16,230 bases of DNA. Origin: DATJSN01 sp035504095. Its GTDB lineage: Bacteria > Planctomycetota > Phycisphaerae > WQYP01. Numbering within the stretch: the stretch's first letter is position 1; each line of letters begins with the position of its first letter. Below, one piece after another: positions 6,425 to 13,171 of this stretch. A program made the position numbers and the translations under genes. Below the pieces are notes generated by a model. That model had not been told where the DNA came from, searched no databases, and worked only from the letters and a program-made list of their open reading frames with translations. The stretch is taken from positions 1-16,230 of the forward strand of contig DATJSN010000020.1 of the NCBI GenBank assembly GCA_035504095.1, read 5' to 3'.

Positions 6425-6713
6425 GAAGACCTTTTACCGCAAAGACGCGAAGAAAATTTTACCACAACGATATTACGACACAACGATATTAGGCCATAGT
6501 TGAGATAGGGGACGATTAAGTAAAAAGTGAAACACATATTAATCTGCGTTATCTGCGGATCATGTTCCGTGGTTTCTGAAAACTGAAAACCGAACACTGC
6601 AATGTAGTCGCGCCGCGCTCTCTGTGGCTATAATCGCGTCGCGTCTTAGCGGTGAAACCTTGGTAAACGTTTGTCTGAACACTGAAAACTAAAAACTTCC
6701 TGATTCTGTTTTT
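6425..6713. repeat. Intergenic repeats; copy A of the murD leader repeat
   Basis: No gene is seen. At 6463-6475 and 6479-6491 the 13-mer CACAACGATATTA occurs twice with a 16-bp period. From 6504 to the ATG at 6714 the sequence matches the murD leader (7183-7306): GATAGGGGACGATTAAG, then ACACATATTAATCTGCG, TATCTGCGGATC, TTCCGTGGTTTCT and finally CTGATTCTGTTTTTATG. Copy A carries about 100 extra bases (roughly 6590-6690) absent from copy B. Short words such as ATCTGCG and ACGACACAACG recur with near-regular spacing, typical of degenerate intergenic repeats. Confidence 0.7.
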
Positions 6714-6759
6714 ATGACCGAATATCCTCTATGCAGCCCCGCAAAACATCGGATAAAAT

Positions 6760-7056
6760 ATGGCCGTGATCACCAGGAAGGATATCCTCAAACACCGCGA
6801 TGAGATTCTTGCGCTGGCGAAGCGCTACGGTGCATCGAACGTCCGTATATTCGGCTCAGTAGCGCGAGGCGACGCCACTGACGAATCAGATCTTGATCTT
6901 ATCGTCCGCTTCGAGCCTGGTCGTTCGTTGTTCGATCAAGGCGGCCTGCTGATGGATCTACAGGAACTTCTTGGCGTTAAAGTCGATCTTATCAGCGAGA
7001 ACGGAATTCGCGATCGATGGCGCCAACATCTGATGCAAGAGGCGGTGCCGCTTTGA
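6760..7056 (+). CDS. mntA: MntA-type nucleotidyltransferase (minimal MNT domain), antitoxin of HepT
   Basis: The 98-residue protein is a minimal nucleotidyltransferase. GSVARGDATDESDLDLIV (32-49) contains the GSx(9)-DxD signature with metal ligands Asp44 and Asp46, and Asp76 in VKVDLI is the likely third carboxylate. In characterised MntA-HepT modules this enzyme neutralises the HEPN RNase HepT by attaching AMP residues. The start is ATG 6760 with only a weak A-rich ribosome site. Its 3' end overlaps the start of a hepT reading frame, as in intact modules, but that hepT is truncated (7053-7163). This copy is therefore probably an orphan antitoxin, or it could act on a HepT encoded elsewhere. 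It lies between two copies of the murD leader repeat. Confidence 0.9.
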   Translation: MAVITRKDILKHRDEILALAKRYGASNVRIFGSVARGDATDESDLDLIVRFEPGRSLFDQGGLLMDLQELLGVKVDLISENGIRDRWRQHLMQEAVPL

Positions 7057-7163
7057 GAACCGATCGTCTATTGCTCGGTGACATGCTTGATGCCATTGAT
7101 GAAGTTCTTTCGACAACCCCACGGACTCGGGCCGAATTCACTATTAATAAAATAAGGGGATAG
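7053..7163 (+). pseudogene. hepT: Truncated HepT (HEPN RNase toxin) remnant
   Basis: A TTG at 7053, overlapping the mntA stop by 4 bp, opens a frame encoding RTDRLLLGDMLDAIDEVL and then STTPRTRAEF. This matches the N-terminal helix of HepT proteins, which typically begin 'MRxDRxxLxDILEAIxxI'. After about 29 residues, around 7138, the sequence turns into AT-rich repeat DNA and the frame ends at TAG 7161. HepT is normally about 110-140 residues with an RX4-6H catalytic motif near the middle, so the active site is missing. The break coincides with the start of the intergenic repeat, which suggests a deletion or insertion at that junction. Confidence 0.75.
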
Positions 7164-7303
7164 GGAATAGGCTGTAGTAGGTGATAGGGGATGATTAAGT
7201 AAAAAGTAGAAAGCAAAACACATATTAATCTGCGCTAATCTGCGTTATCTGCGGATCGAGTTCCGTGGTTTCTAAAAATTGAAAACTTTCTGATTCTGTT
7301 TTT
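7164..7303 (+). repeat. Copy B of the leader repeat, directly upstream of murD
   Basis: From 7183 the sequence parallels 6504-6713: GATAGGGGATGATTAAG, ACACATATTAATCTGCG, TATCTGCGGATC, TTCCGTGGTTTCT and CTGATTCTGTTTTTATG, where the last ATG is the murD start. Words of the type ATCTGCG appear three times between 7229 and 7256. No clear Shine-Dalgarno is present before murD, so the murD leader is formed entirely by repeat DNA. Confidence 0.7.
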
Positions 7304-8665
7304 ATGTCTGAATTTTCCGGTAAAAATGTGGTGGTCATGGGACTCGGCCGGTTCGGCGGCGGTGTTGGAGTAAGCCGCTGGCTGTGCGCCCAGGGTGCTC
7401 ACGTAACGGTGACGGATCAGGCGGCTGCTGATCAGCTTACTTCGAGCCTTCAGCAGCTTGCTGGATTGCCGATCGAGTTTGACCTTGGCGCACATCGCGA
7501 AAACATCCTGGAATCCTGCGATTTGCTGATCGTTAACCCCGCAGTTGATAAAAACACTTCCGACTTCTATCGCGCCGCCATGAATCGCGGGGTACCCATC
7601 GCTACCGAAATCAACCTGTTTCTACAGCGCTGCCCGGCAAAAGTGATTGGTATTACCGGCAGCGTGGGAAAGTCCACAACAACGGCCATGATTCATCTGG
7701 CGCTTTCGGCGGCTTTGGAACAATCCGGAGGCGGGCGGGCGTGGCTGGGTGGAAACATCGGCAAATCGCTTCTGGAAAATTTGTCCCGGATTGAGCCTAA
7801 GGACCTTGTGGTGCTGGAACTTTCCAGCTTTATGCTTGAAGACACGCCGCTTATCAGCTTTTCACCGCATGTGGCGGTAGTGACCAATTTGTCGGGCAAT
7901 CATCTTGACCGGCATGGTGATTTTGCATCTTACGCCGCGGCAAAACAGAATATCCTCCGTTTTCAAAAGCCCGACGATATTGCCATTCTCAACGCAGACG
8001 ACCCTGTAGTGAGCAAATGGAACTCGTTGGCGCAGGGCAAGGTGGTTTTTTATGACGGTGCCGGTAAAACGCCGCTGCCGCTCAGGGTCCCCGGTCTGCA
8101 CAATCAATCCAATGCGCAAGCGGCGCTGAGCGTTGTTGAAACACTGGGATTTAAAAACCAACTCGCCGCTGTGCTCGCAGCCCTGAGCAACTTTGACGGT
8201 TTGCCCCATCGACTGCAATTGGTACATACCGAAATGGCGGACGGCAAAACGGTGCGCTGGTTTAACGATTCGAAGGCTACAACCCCTGAAGCGGCGATTA
8301 CGGCGCTAAGAGCGTTTGAACCACGGACGTTTATCTCAATCGTGGGTGGTTACGATAAACATGCCGACATGAGTGCGCTGGTGCGATTACTAGCCGAGCG
8401 CGCCGGCGGCGTGCTGGGCATCGGGGCTACCGGCCAGGCGCTGGTTGACGCCGTCGCCACGACGCGGCAATTGCCCGCCGATCGCACCGTCTATGCCGAA
8501 ACGCTTCCGAACGCCGTCAGCATCGCAAGGCAATGGGTAATGGCTGACAAAAATAGCCTGGATACAATCCTGCTGTCGCCGGCTTGCGCCTCGTGGGGTC
8601 AGTTCGTAAATTATGAGCAACGCGGCGAGCTATTTACCTCTCTGGCCCGCAATAACAACGTGTAA
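7304..8665 (+). CDS. murD: UDP-N-acetylmuramoyl-L-alanine--D-glutamate ligase
   Basis: This cytoplasmic enzyme adds D-Glu to UDP-MurNAc-L-Ala in peptidoglycan precursor synthesis. The 453-residue length is normal for MurD. Domain 1 (Rossmann-like, UDP binding) has VVVMGLGRFGGG (9-20). The ATP-binding domain has GITGSVGKSTTT (116-127), a P-loop slightly changed from the usual GTNGKST pattern. LELSSFML (171-178), NHLDRH (199-204) and Lys214 in SYAAAKQNI (the carbamylated lysine position) follow, then NDSKATT (321-327) in domain 3. All key residues seem present. The start is ATG 7304; unusually, no Shine-Dalgarno is visible. It stands alone, with no other mur, mra or fts genes next to it, and converges on copA. 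Confidence 0.95.
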   Translation: MSEFSGKNVVVMGLGRFGGGVGVSRWLCAQGAHVTVTDQAAADQLTSSLQQLAGLPIEFDLGAHRENILESCDLLIVNPAVDKNTSDFYRAAMNRGVPIATEINLFLQRCPAKVIGITGSVGKSTTTAMIHLALSAALEQSGGGRAWLGGNIGKSLLENLSRIEPKDLVVLELSSFMLEDTPLISFSPHVAVVTNLSGNHLDRHGDFASYAAAKQNILRFQKPDDIAILNADDPVVSKWNSLAQGKVVFYDGAGKTPLPLRVPGLHNQSNAQAALSVVETLGFKNQLAAVLAALSNFDGLPHRLQLVHTEMADGKTVRWFNDSKATTPEAAITALRAFEPRTFISIVGGYDKHADMSALVRLLAERAGGVLGIGATGQALVDAVATTRQLPADRTVYAETLPNAVSIARQWVMADKNSLDTILLSPACASWGQFVNYEQRGELFTSLARNNNV

Positions 8666-8724
8666 CAAGCAATTTATTCACAATTAAGATAATTGGTGTT
8701 GCCTTTTTCCGGGAAAATTTTGCA

Positions 8725-11076
8725 TTAAAGTTTCTCATGGCGCAGGCGCAAGGCATTGGCGATCACGGATACGGAACTCAAACTCATGGCGGCGGCGGCG
8801 ATCATGGGGCTCAGCAGTAGGCCGAAAAATGGGTAAAGCAAGCCGGCAGCAATGGGTATACCCAGAATGTTGTAGATGAACGCAAAGAATAGATTCTGGC
8901 GAATGTTTTTCATGGTCGCACGGCTCAGATGGATGGCTTTAGCGATGCCGTTCAGATCTCCCTTGATAAGCGTGACGCCGGCACTTTGAATGGCCACGTC
9001 GGTTCCGGTTCCCATGGCAATGCCCACGTTCGCCTGGACTAGTGCCGGAGCGTCATTTATACCATCGCCGGCCATGGCCACGATGTGACCCTGAGTTTGG
9101 AGTTGTTTTACAACATCGGCTTTGCGGTCGGGAAGAACCTCGGCTTGGACTCGCTCAATGCGGAGCTTGTCGGCGACGGCCTGGGCGGTTGTGCGGTTAT
9201 CACCGGTGAGCATGACGACTTGGATATGTTGCTTCCTGATAAACTCCAGGGCTTCCAGAGTTGATATTTTGATGGGATCGGCGACGCCGATTAATCCGGC
9301 CAATAGACCGTCGATGGCAATAAACATCACGGTTTGGCCTTGGGTTCGCTGGTGCTCGGCTTGCTCAAGCAATGGGGATATGGCTATGCCAAGTCGCTCC
9401 ATGAGTGCCGGATTGCCCAACGCGGCGGCACGCCCATTGACCAGGCCGGTCACACCTTTACCTGGGATGGAAGTGAAATCGGTCGCTTTGCCCGGTGTTA
9501 TGCCGCGTTCGATGGCGCCGGCAACGATAGCCGCAGCCAGCGGATGTTCGCTGCCGCGCTCCAAGCCGCAAGCATAGACAAGCAGATCCGACTCTGTGCG
9601 GCCGGGGAGAGTTGTTACAGATAATAGTTTCGGTTTTCCTTCGGTGAGGGTGCCGGTCTTATCAATCACCAGCGTATCGATCTTTTCCATGACTTCGAGG
9701 GATTCGGCGTTTTTGATCAGGATACCGGCAACGGCCCCCCTGCCTACACCGACCATGATTGACATGGGTGTCGCCAGGCCCAGAGCACAGGGGCATGCAA
9801 TCATCAGCACCGCGACGGCATTTACGATTGCATAAGCCAGCGCCGGTTTGGGACCGATCGCCGCCCAGATGATGAACGTTATCAGGGCCGCGATGAGCAC
9901 CGCTGGAACAAACCAGGAAGCGACGCTATCGGCGAGACGCTGGATCGGTGCCCGGCTGCGCTGGGCTTCGCCGACCATCAGGATGATTTGCGCCAGCAAG
10001 GTGGCTCTGCCGACGCGCTGGGCCTGCATGACTAAACTGCCGGTGGTGTTCAGTGTAGCCCCGATCAACTTGGCGCCGGGTTGTTTTTCAACCGGAATTG
10101 GTTCGCCGGTAATCATCGATTCATCGACACTGCTGGCGCCCTCGATGACCACGCCGTCGACGGGAATTTTTTCTCCCGGCCGCACGCGCAGGCGATCACC
10201 GATTTGCACTTGTTCCAGGGGCACATCTTCTTCGGACCCATCGGCTTTTAAACGCCGGGCGGTTTTCGGCGCCAATTCCAATAGTGCCTTAATCGTGGCT
10301 CCTGTGCTTTTCCGGGCGCGAAGTTCGAGCACCTGTCCCAGCAGCACCAAGACAGTAATAACCACCGCCGCTTCAAAATAAGTTGGTACGGTTCCCGAAA
10401 AATCCCGAAAGGCCGCGGGGAAAATCCGCGGCGCAATTGTCGCAACCATACTGTACACCCAGGAAATTCCCACGCCCAGTGCGATCAGAGTAAACATGTT
10501 CAGGCTTTTGTTCTCGACGGATTGCCAGCCGCGCACAAAAAACGGCCAGCCGCAGAAAACCACCACCGGCGTGGCAAGCAAAAGATTAATCCGGTTCAGC
10601 CAGACGCCTGAATCGAGTTTTGCAATATGAAAATCCGCCGCTATTGAAAGAGCCAAAACCGGAACCGCCAGTGCAAGCGCGATCCAGAATCGCCGGCTCA
10701 TTTCTGTCAGTTCAGGGTTTTCCTGTTCTCCATCAGCCTGAATTTCCATCGGTTCCAGCGCCATGCCGCACTTGGGACATGCCCCCGGCTTATCGCGGAT
10801 CACCTCCGGATGCATGGGACAGGTGTATTTTGTGCCGCCGGCGGTGCTGGGCGCTGGACGTTTAATCCCAATCTGAATGGTTTGCGAACGCTGGGCCGCG
10901 GGGTTCAGATACAGATCGGGACTGGCCATGAATTTGTTTTGACAGCCCGTAGCGCAAAAATAATAGGTTCTGCCATTATGAACGGCGGTCGCCGCGGCCT
11001 TTTCCGATGCAACCATCATGCCGCAGACCGGGTCGCGATGAACCGTTCCACTTATCTGCGTATCCATTTCTTTCAT
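8725..11076 (-). CDS. copA: Copper-translocating P1B-type ATPase
   Basis: This inner-membrane ATPase most likely exports Cu(I). Over its 783 residues: a YHS domain (DPVCGM 15-20, Cys41/Cys45); a heavy-metal-binding segment (CPMHPEV from 86, with Cys100 and Cys103 in CPKCGM); membrane helices from about 130; TGEPIP actuator loop (323-328); CPC transport motif (428-430) in IACPCALGLATP; phosphorylated Asp472 in DKTGTLTEG; SEHPL (509-513); GDGINDAP (670-677); last helices with YN (735-736) and MSLSSVSV (764-771). YN plus MxxSS is the P1B-1 (Cu+) signature. No N-terminal ferredoxin-like HMA domain is present; the YHS and CPMHP segments replace it. It starts at ATG 11076; an ATG at 11067 is an alternative. 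It lies 11 bp downstream of csoR in one operon. Confidence 0.95.
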   Translation of the reverse strand: MKEMDTQISGTVHRDPVCGMMVASEKAAATAVHNGRTYYFCATGCQNKFMASPDLYLNPAAQRSQTIQIGIKRPAPSTAGGTKYTCPMHPEVIRDKPGACPKCGMALEPMEIQADGEQENPELTEMSRRFWIALALAVPVLALSIAADFHIAKLDSGVWLNRINLLLATPVVVFCGWPFFVRGWQSVENKSLNMFTLIALGVGISWVYSMVATIAPRIFPAAFRDFSGTVPTYFEAAVVITVLVLLGQVLELRARKSTGATIKALLELAPKTARRLKADGSEEDVPLEQVQIGDRLRVRPGEKIPVDGVVIEGASSVDESMITGEPIPVEKQPGAKLIGATLNTTGSLVMQAQRVGRATLLAQIILMVGEAQRSRAPIQRLADSVASWFVPAVLIAALITFIIWAAIGPKPALAYAIVNAVAVLMIACPCALGLATPMSIMVGVGRGAVAGILIKNAESLEVMEKIDTLVIDKTGTLTEGKPKLLSVTTLPGRTESDLLVYACGLERGSEHPLAAAIVAGAIERGITPGKATDFTSIPGKGVTGLVNGRAAALGNPALMERLGIAISPLLEQAEHQRTQGQTVMFIAIDGLLAGLIGVADPIKISTLEALEFIRKQHIQVVMLTGDNRTTAQAVADKLRIERVQAEVLPDRKADVVKQLQTQGHIVAMAGDGINDAPALVQANVGIAMGTGTDVAIQSAGVTLIKGDLNGIAKAIHLSRATMKNIRQNLFFAFIYNILGIPIAAGLLYPFFGLLLSPMIAAAAMSLSSVSVIANALRLRHEKL

Positions 11077-11087
11077 CGCCTGATTCC

Positions 11088-11432
11088 TTAGCGGCTATAT
11101 TGGGCCATCAGCCGCTCAAGTTCCTCATACATCGTTTCCGTCCGCGCGCCGCCGGAACGAAGCGCATCCGTTACGCAATGCCGGAGATGGTTTTTCCAGA
11201 TTCGTGCTGAGATCGCGTCGAGTGCTTTATGAACTGCGGAAATTTGCATGAGGATATCCGCGCAATAACGTTGGTCACGCACCATGGCGGAGATTCCCCT
11301 GATTTGGCCCTCGATCCGACTGAGTCGGCGCAGATTCTCGGCTTTTATTTCGGGATTGGCGGCGCGCGATTTTCGCAGAGAGGCTGCGGGGACATGTTTA
11401 TTGGTTTTTCTACTATTCCCCTTGGGTTTCAT
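11088..11432 (-). CDS. csoR: Copper-sensing transcriptional repressor, CsoR family
   Basis: This 114-residue helical repressor releases DNA when it binds Cu(I). The core starts at ENLRRLSRIEGQIRGI (32-47), the family signature. The copper ligands are Cys57 (RYCADIL), His82 and Cys86 (NHLRHC). The 25- and 4-residue intervals match the C36-H61-C65 triad of characterised CsoR, which supports copper rather than nickel or formaldehyde sensing. A basic tail of about 30 residues precedes the core. I chose ATG 11432, with GAGGTG about 4 nt upstream; the frame runs open further upstream but would cross the operator. It is the first gene of the csoR-copA operon and should be autoregulated through the palindrome at 11460-11478. 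Confidence 0.93.
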   Translation of the reverse strand: MKPKGNSRKTNKHVPAASLRKSRAANPEIKAENLRRLSRIEGQIRGISAMVRDQRYCADILMQISAVHKALDAISARIWKNHLRHCVTDALRSGGARTETMYEELERLMAQYSR

Positions 11433-11457
11433 AAAACACCTCTTCTGTTCTGTCTTT

Positions 11458-11487
11458 ATTATACCCCCATGGGGTATATATCGGCAA
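11458..11487 (-). promoter_or_regulatory. csoR-copA promoter with embedded CsoR operator
   Basis: On the minus strand TTGCCG (-35, plus 11487-11482) and TATAAT (-10, plus 11463-11458) are 18 bp apart. Between them, overlapping the -10, lies the inverted repeat TATACCCC-CAT-GGGGTATA (plus 11460-11478). It has the AT-ends/GC-core form of known CsoR boxes. Bound repressor would block polymerase; copper would relieve it. Confidence 0.85.
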
Positions 11488-11904
11488 GAAAAGGGCGGCT
11501 TCAATTTTTATACTGATTCCCCCGGCCAATATTGCACTTCGCGCATAGCGCCCCCAGATTTCCCGGCACGCGGTTTTCCGTGTCTTTTGTGGCAAAAACT
11601 GAAACGGAAAGCAATGCTGGAAACCTAAATAGGGTTATGATGCACCTGCAAAGTTCTACTGGTGGGTATGGTCCGATACTCCAGCAACAGGTGGAATGGT
11701 AACGTAAAACGGCGGTGCGCCATCACTGGTCAGCGAACAGTAATTGATTATCATTCAAAAAGAATTTTTGATCCTAAATCTCGGCTGCCTGTGATCCCAA
11801 TTCCACTACCAGCCTGATATTGGAAAAGTGTGACGAGCTTTCGTATGGTAAATAATTAAAATATATCGGAATTACGCACTTGACAAAAGTTTCGCTTTTG
11901 CCTG
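11488..11904. other. Intergenic stretch, no convincing gene
   Basis: About 400 bp without a supported gene between the csoR promoter and the end of the AT-rich cassette. One frame from about 11635 to 11704 reads YDAPAKFYWWVWSDTPATGG before a stop; it is aromatic-rich and could be the debris of a lost gene, but has no start or context. At the right edge, GACAAAAG/CTTTTGCC (11882-11889 and 11895-11902) forms a short stem just after the cassette's last stop, and could act as a weak terminator for the minus-strand operon although no T-tract follows. Confidence 0.5.
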
Positions 11905-12366
11905 TTAATCCGCGGTCGCTTTCTTTTTAAGTAACTGATTTATCAACTTACATTCACTGTAATAATATTTCTCTAGCTGTGGAAGTATTTTATCTGGCAC
12001 ATTACTGGTACTATAACCACCGCGATTTTTCCATGAGTCTGACTTGCCAATTTTGGTTAATTTCAGCGCATCTTTAAGAATCTTATCGTGAGGGAAAATA
12101 TACCAGCCGCCTTTATAAGGAAATGCAATATAAATTGCTTTCTTTTGATATTTCACGTTGAAAGCGAGCCGACTTTTTAATTGAATTAGGATATGCTTTT
12201 TTCGGTCAAAGCTTAGCGCAAACACATCTGCGCCGTTCCAATCGGCGCTCAACCGCACGGTTTCATATCCATAATCCGCAAGTAGTGCCGACAATTTTTG
12301 ATAGTTGTAGACTTCCCGTTGTCGGGAATCAAGATTTTGATAATCAACGAGAGAGAGTTTATCCAT
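11905..12366 (-). CDS. Uncharacterised protein with PD-(D/E)xK nuclease-like motif
   Basis: I place the start at ATG 12366, giving 153 residues; the frame extends to ATG 12495, but those 43 extra residues are Arg/Cys-rich and unlike a conserved N-terminus. From the chosen start, LDSRQREVYNYQKLSALLADYGY is a helical segment, followed by VRLSADWNGADVFALSFD and HILIQLKSRLAF. The order Glu (REVYN), then Asp (GAD), then Gln-x-Lys (QLKSR) after a beta strand fits the PD-(D/E)xK restriction-endonuclease fold, with Gln replacing the usual Glu. WYIFPHDKIL and a Lys-rich tail follow. I recall similar hypothetical proteins but no tested function. It is the last gene of the AT-rich minus-strand cassette. 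Nuclease activity is inference. Confidence 0.7.
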   Translation of the reverse strand: MDKLSLVDYQNLDSRQREVYNYQKLSALLADYGYETVRLSADWNGADVFALSFDRKKHILIQLKSRLAFNVKYQKKAIYIAFPYKGGWYIFPHDKILKDALKLTKIGKSDSWKNRGGYSTSNVPDKILPQLEKYYYSECKLINQLLKKKATAD

Positions 12367-12501
12367 TGGGCTTAAATTCCAGTTAGATTCATTTGTTTTT
12401 CTTTTTTCGATTACTGTTTCGTATGGCGTTCTCGGATTCCCTGATACGGTGCACGTTCTCTGGTTTAATGGACAGCGTTGCCTTGATCGCTTCATCTTGT
12501 G

Positions 12502-12564
12502 TTAGAAGATAAAGGGAAATGTTGTTGCCAGCGCACCTAGGATGTTTGTTTTTTTTTCTGACAT
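12502..12564 (-). CDS. Small ORF with strong ribosome site and A9 slippery run
   Basis: ATG 12564 is preceded by AGAGGA with 7 nt spacing, a strong ribosome site, and encodes 20 residues (MSEKKTNILGALATTFPFIF) before TAA at 12504-12502. Its fourth to sixth codons lie in a run of nine A residues containing an in-frame A_AAA_AAA heptamer. A shift to the -1 frame there would give a 58-residue protein ending at TGA 12391-12389, with a natural-looking composition (LTQDEAIKATLSIKPENV, then a basic end), 22 bp before the nuclease-like gene. So this is either a real 20-residue peptide, a programmed frameshift, a recent one-base mutation or a sequencing error in the homopolymer. No family is recognised. 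Confidence 0.4.
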   Translation of the reverse strand: MSEKKTNILGALATTFPFIF

Positions 12565-12578
12565 ATCTGTTCCTCTGA

Positions 12579-12594
12579 TATTATCCGGATAATA
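12579..12594. repeat. 16-bp perfect palindrome at the end of the DUF7689-like gene
   Basis: TATTATCCGGATAATA is fully self-complementary. It covers the stop codon (12583-12581) of the gene at 12581-13171 and lies just upstream of the ribosome site of the small ORF. It could be an operator or a processing hairpin separating the two halves of the cassette; no T-tract follows. Confidence 0.5.
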
Positions 12595-13171
12595 ATCGCG
12601 AAACCAGCAAACGGAACCAATTAGATATTATTTGCATTATGTTGTTTTCTTTCTTGACAGATACTTTAGATTTTATTTTTCTCTTCATAAAACACTTGCG
12701 AAATACTTCACCATATGAGACGCCTTCCAATGATTCTAGTGTATCATGACTTATATCTTCCCAATCGCCAATCTTGCTGGTCCATGTTCCATCGGGCAGT
12801 TGTCTTGCCGCATGTTGTGGCTCTCCCAATTTATCAACATATATCGCGATTTTTTCGTAACCACGTTTTAAGCGGCCATTTTTACATTTTTTCCAACCAC
12901 GCGTCGCAAATGCTGCAAAAAAGCTATTAATATCCTCTTCTTTTTTTGGCACCCCACGAGGCCAATAAACAATTCTTTTAACGATAGTGTCGCCAGATAC
13001 AGAATCCATAAGCTGTGCTGGATCGCTTCCATTTGGCCACCAACAAGCGCCAACTTCAGTTTCATCCGCAGCCCATGCAATACAGTTATAATCCGTTGTC
13101 CCATTGCTCGTAATTTTGTAATTGTCTCTGGAGAGTTTCGGAAATACGATCTCTATCATGCTCTGAGTCAT
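12581..13171 (-). CDS. DUF7689-like protein (YNCIAWA family), function unknown
   Basis: This protein of about 196 residues resembles a recurring family of hypothetical proteins marked by YNCIAWAADE near the N-terminus and KIAIYVDKLGEPQHAARQL followed by DGTWTSKIGDWEDI in the second half. The conserved Cys (in YNCIAWA) and His (in QHAARQ), in that order, are reminiscent of NlpC/P60- or papain-like cysteine hydrolases, but this is inference. A basic tail with an amphipathic end (IISNWFRLLVSRLL) follows the core. Start choices are TTG 13177, ATG 13171 and ATG 13159; I prefer 13171, with AAGGGG about 9 nt upstream. It overlaps the preceding gene by about 86 bp in another frame, so the two are probably translationally coupled. 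Codon use is AT-richer than in the flanking housekeeping genes. Confidence 0.75.
   Translation of the reverse strand: MTQSMIEIVFPKLSRDNYKITSNGTTDYNCIAWAADETEVGACWWPNGSDPAQLMDSVSGDTIVKRIVYWPRGVPKKEEDINSFFAAFATRGWKKCKNGRLKRGYEKIAIYVDKLGEPQHAARQLPDGTWTSKIGDWEDISHDTLESLEGVSYGEVFRKCFMKRKIKSKVSVKKENNIMQIISNWFRLLVSRLLSG

Noticed and set aside
6463..6491. Possible CRISPR-like direct repeats (13-mer twice)
   Set aside because: Only two copies, with a 3-bp gap and no spacers or cas genes; better explained as degenerate intergenic repeat.
5570..6499. A 309-codon plus-strand frame
   Set aside because: It is antisense to the HAD gene, which has all four catalytic motifs. The plus frame has no recognisable domain and runs into repeat DNA at both ends.
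8390..10865. Several plus- and minus-strand frames of 76-177 codons opposite murD and copA
   Set aside because: They are mirror frames of two long, motif-complete genes and show no domain or ribosome site.
12367..12495. N-terminal extension of the nuclease-like protein to ATG 12495
   Set aside because: The 43 residues are Arg/Cys-rich with no clear ribosome site, and another frame over the same DNA looks more protein-like. The conserved region begins at the ATG at 12366.
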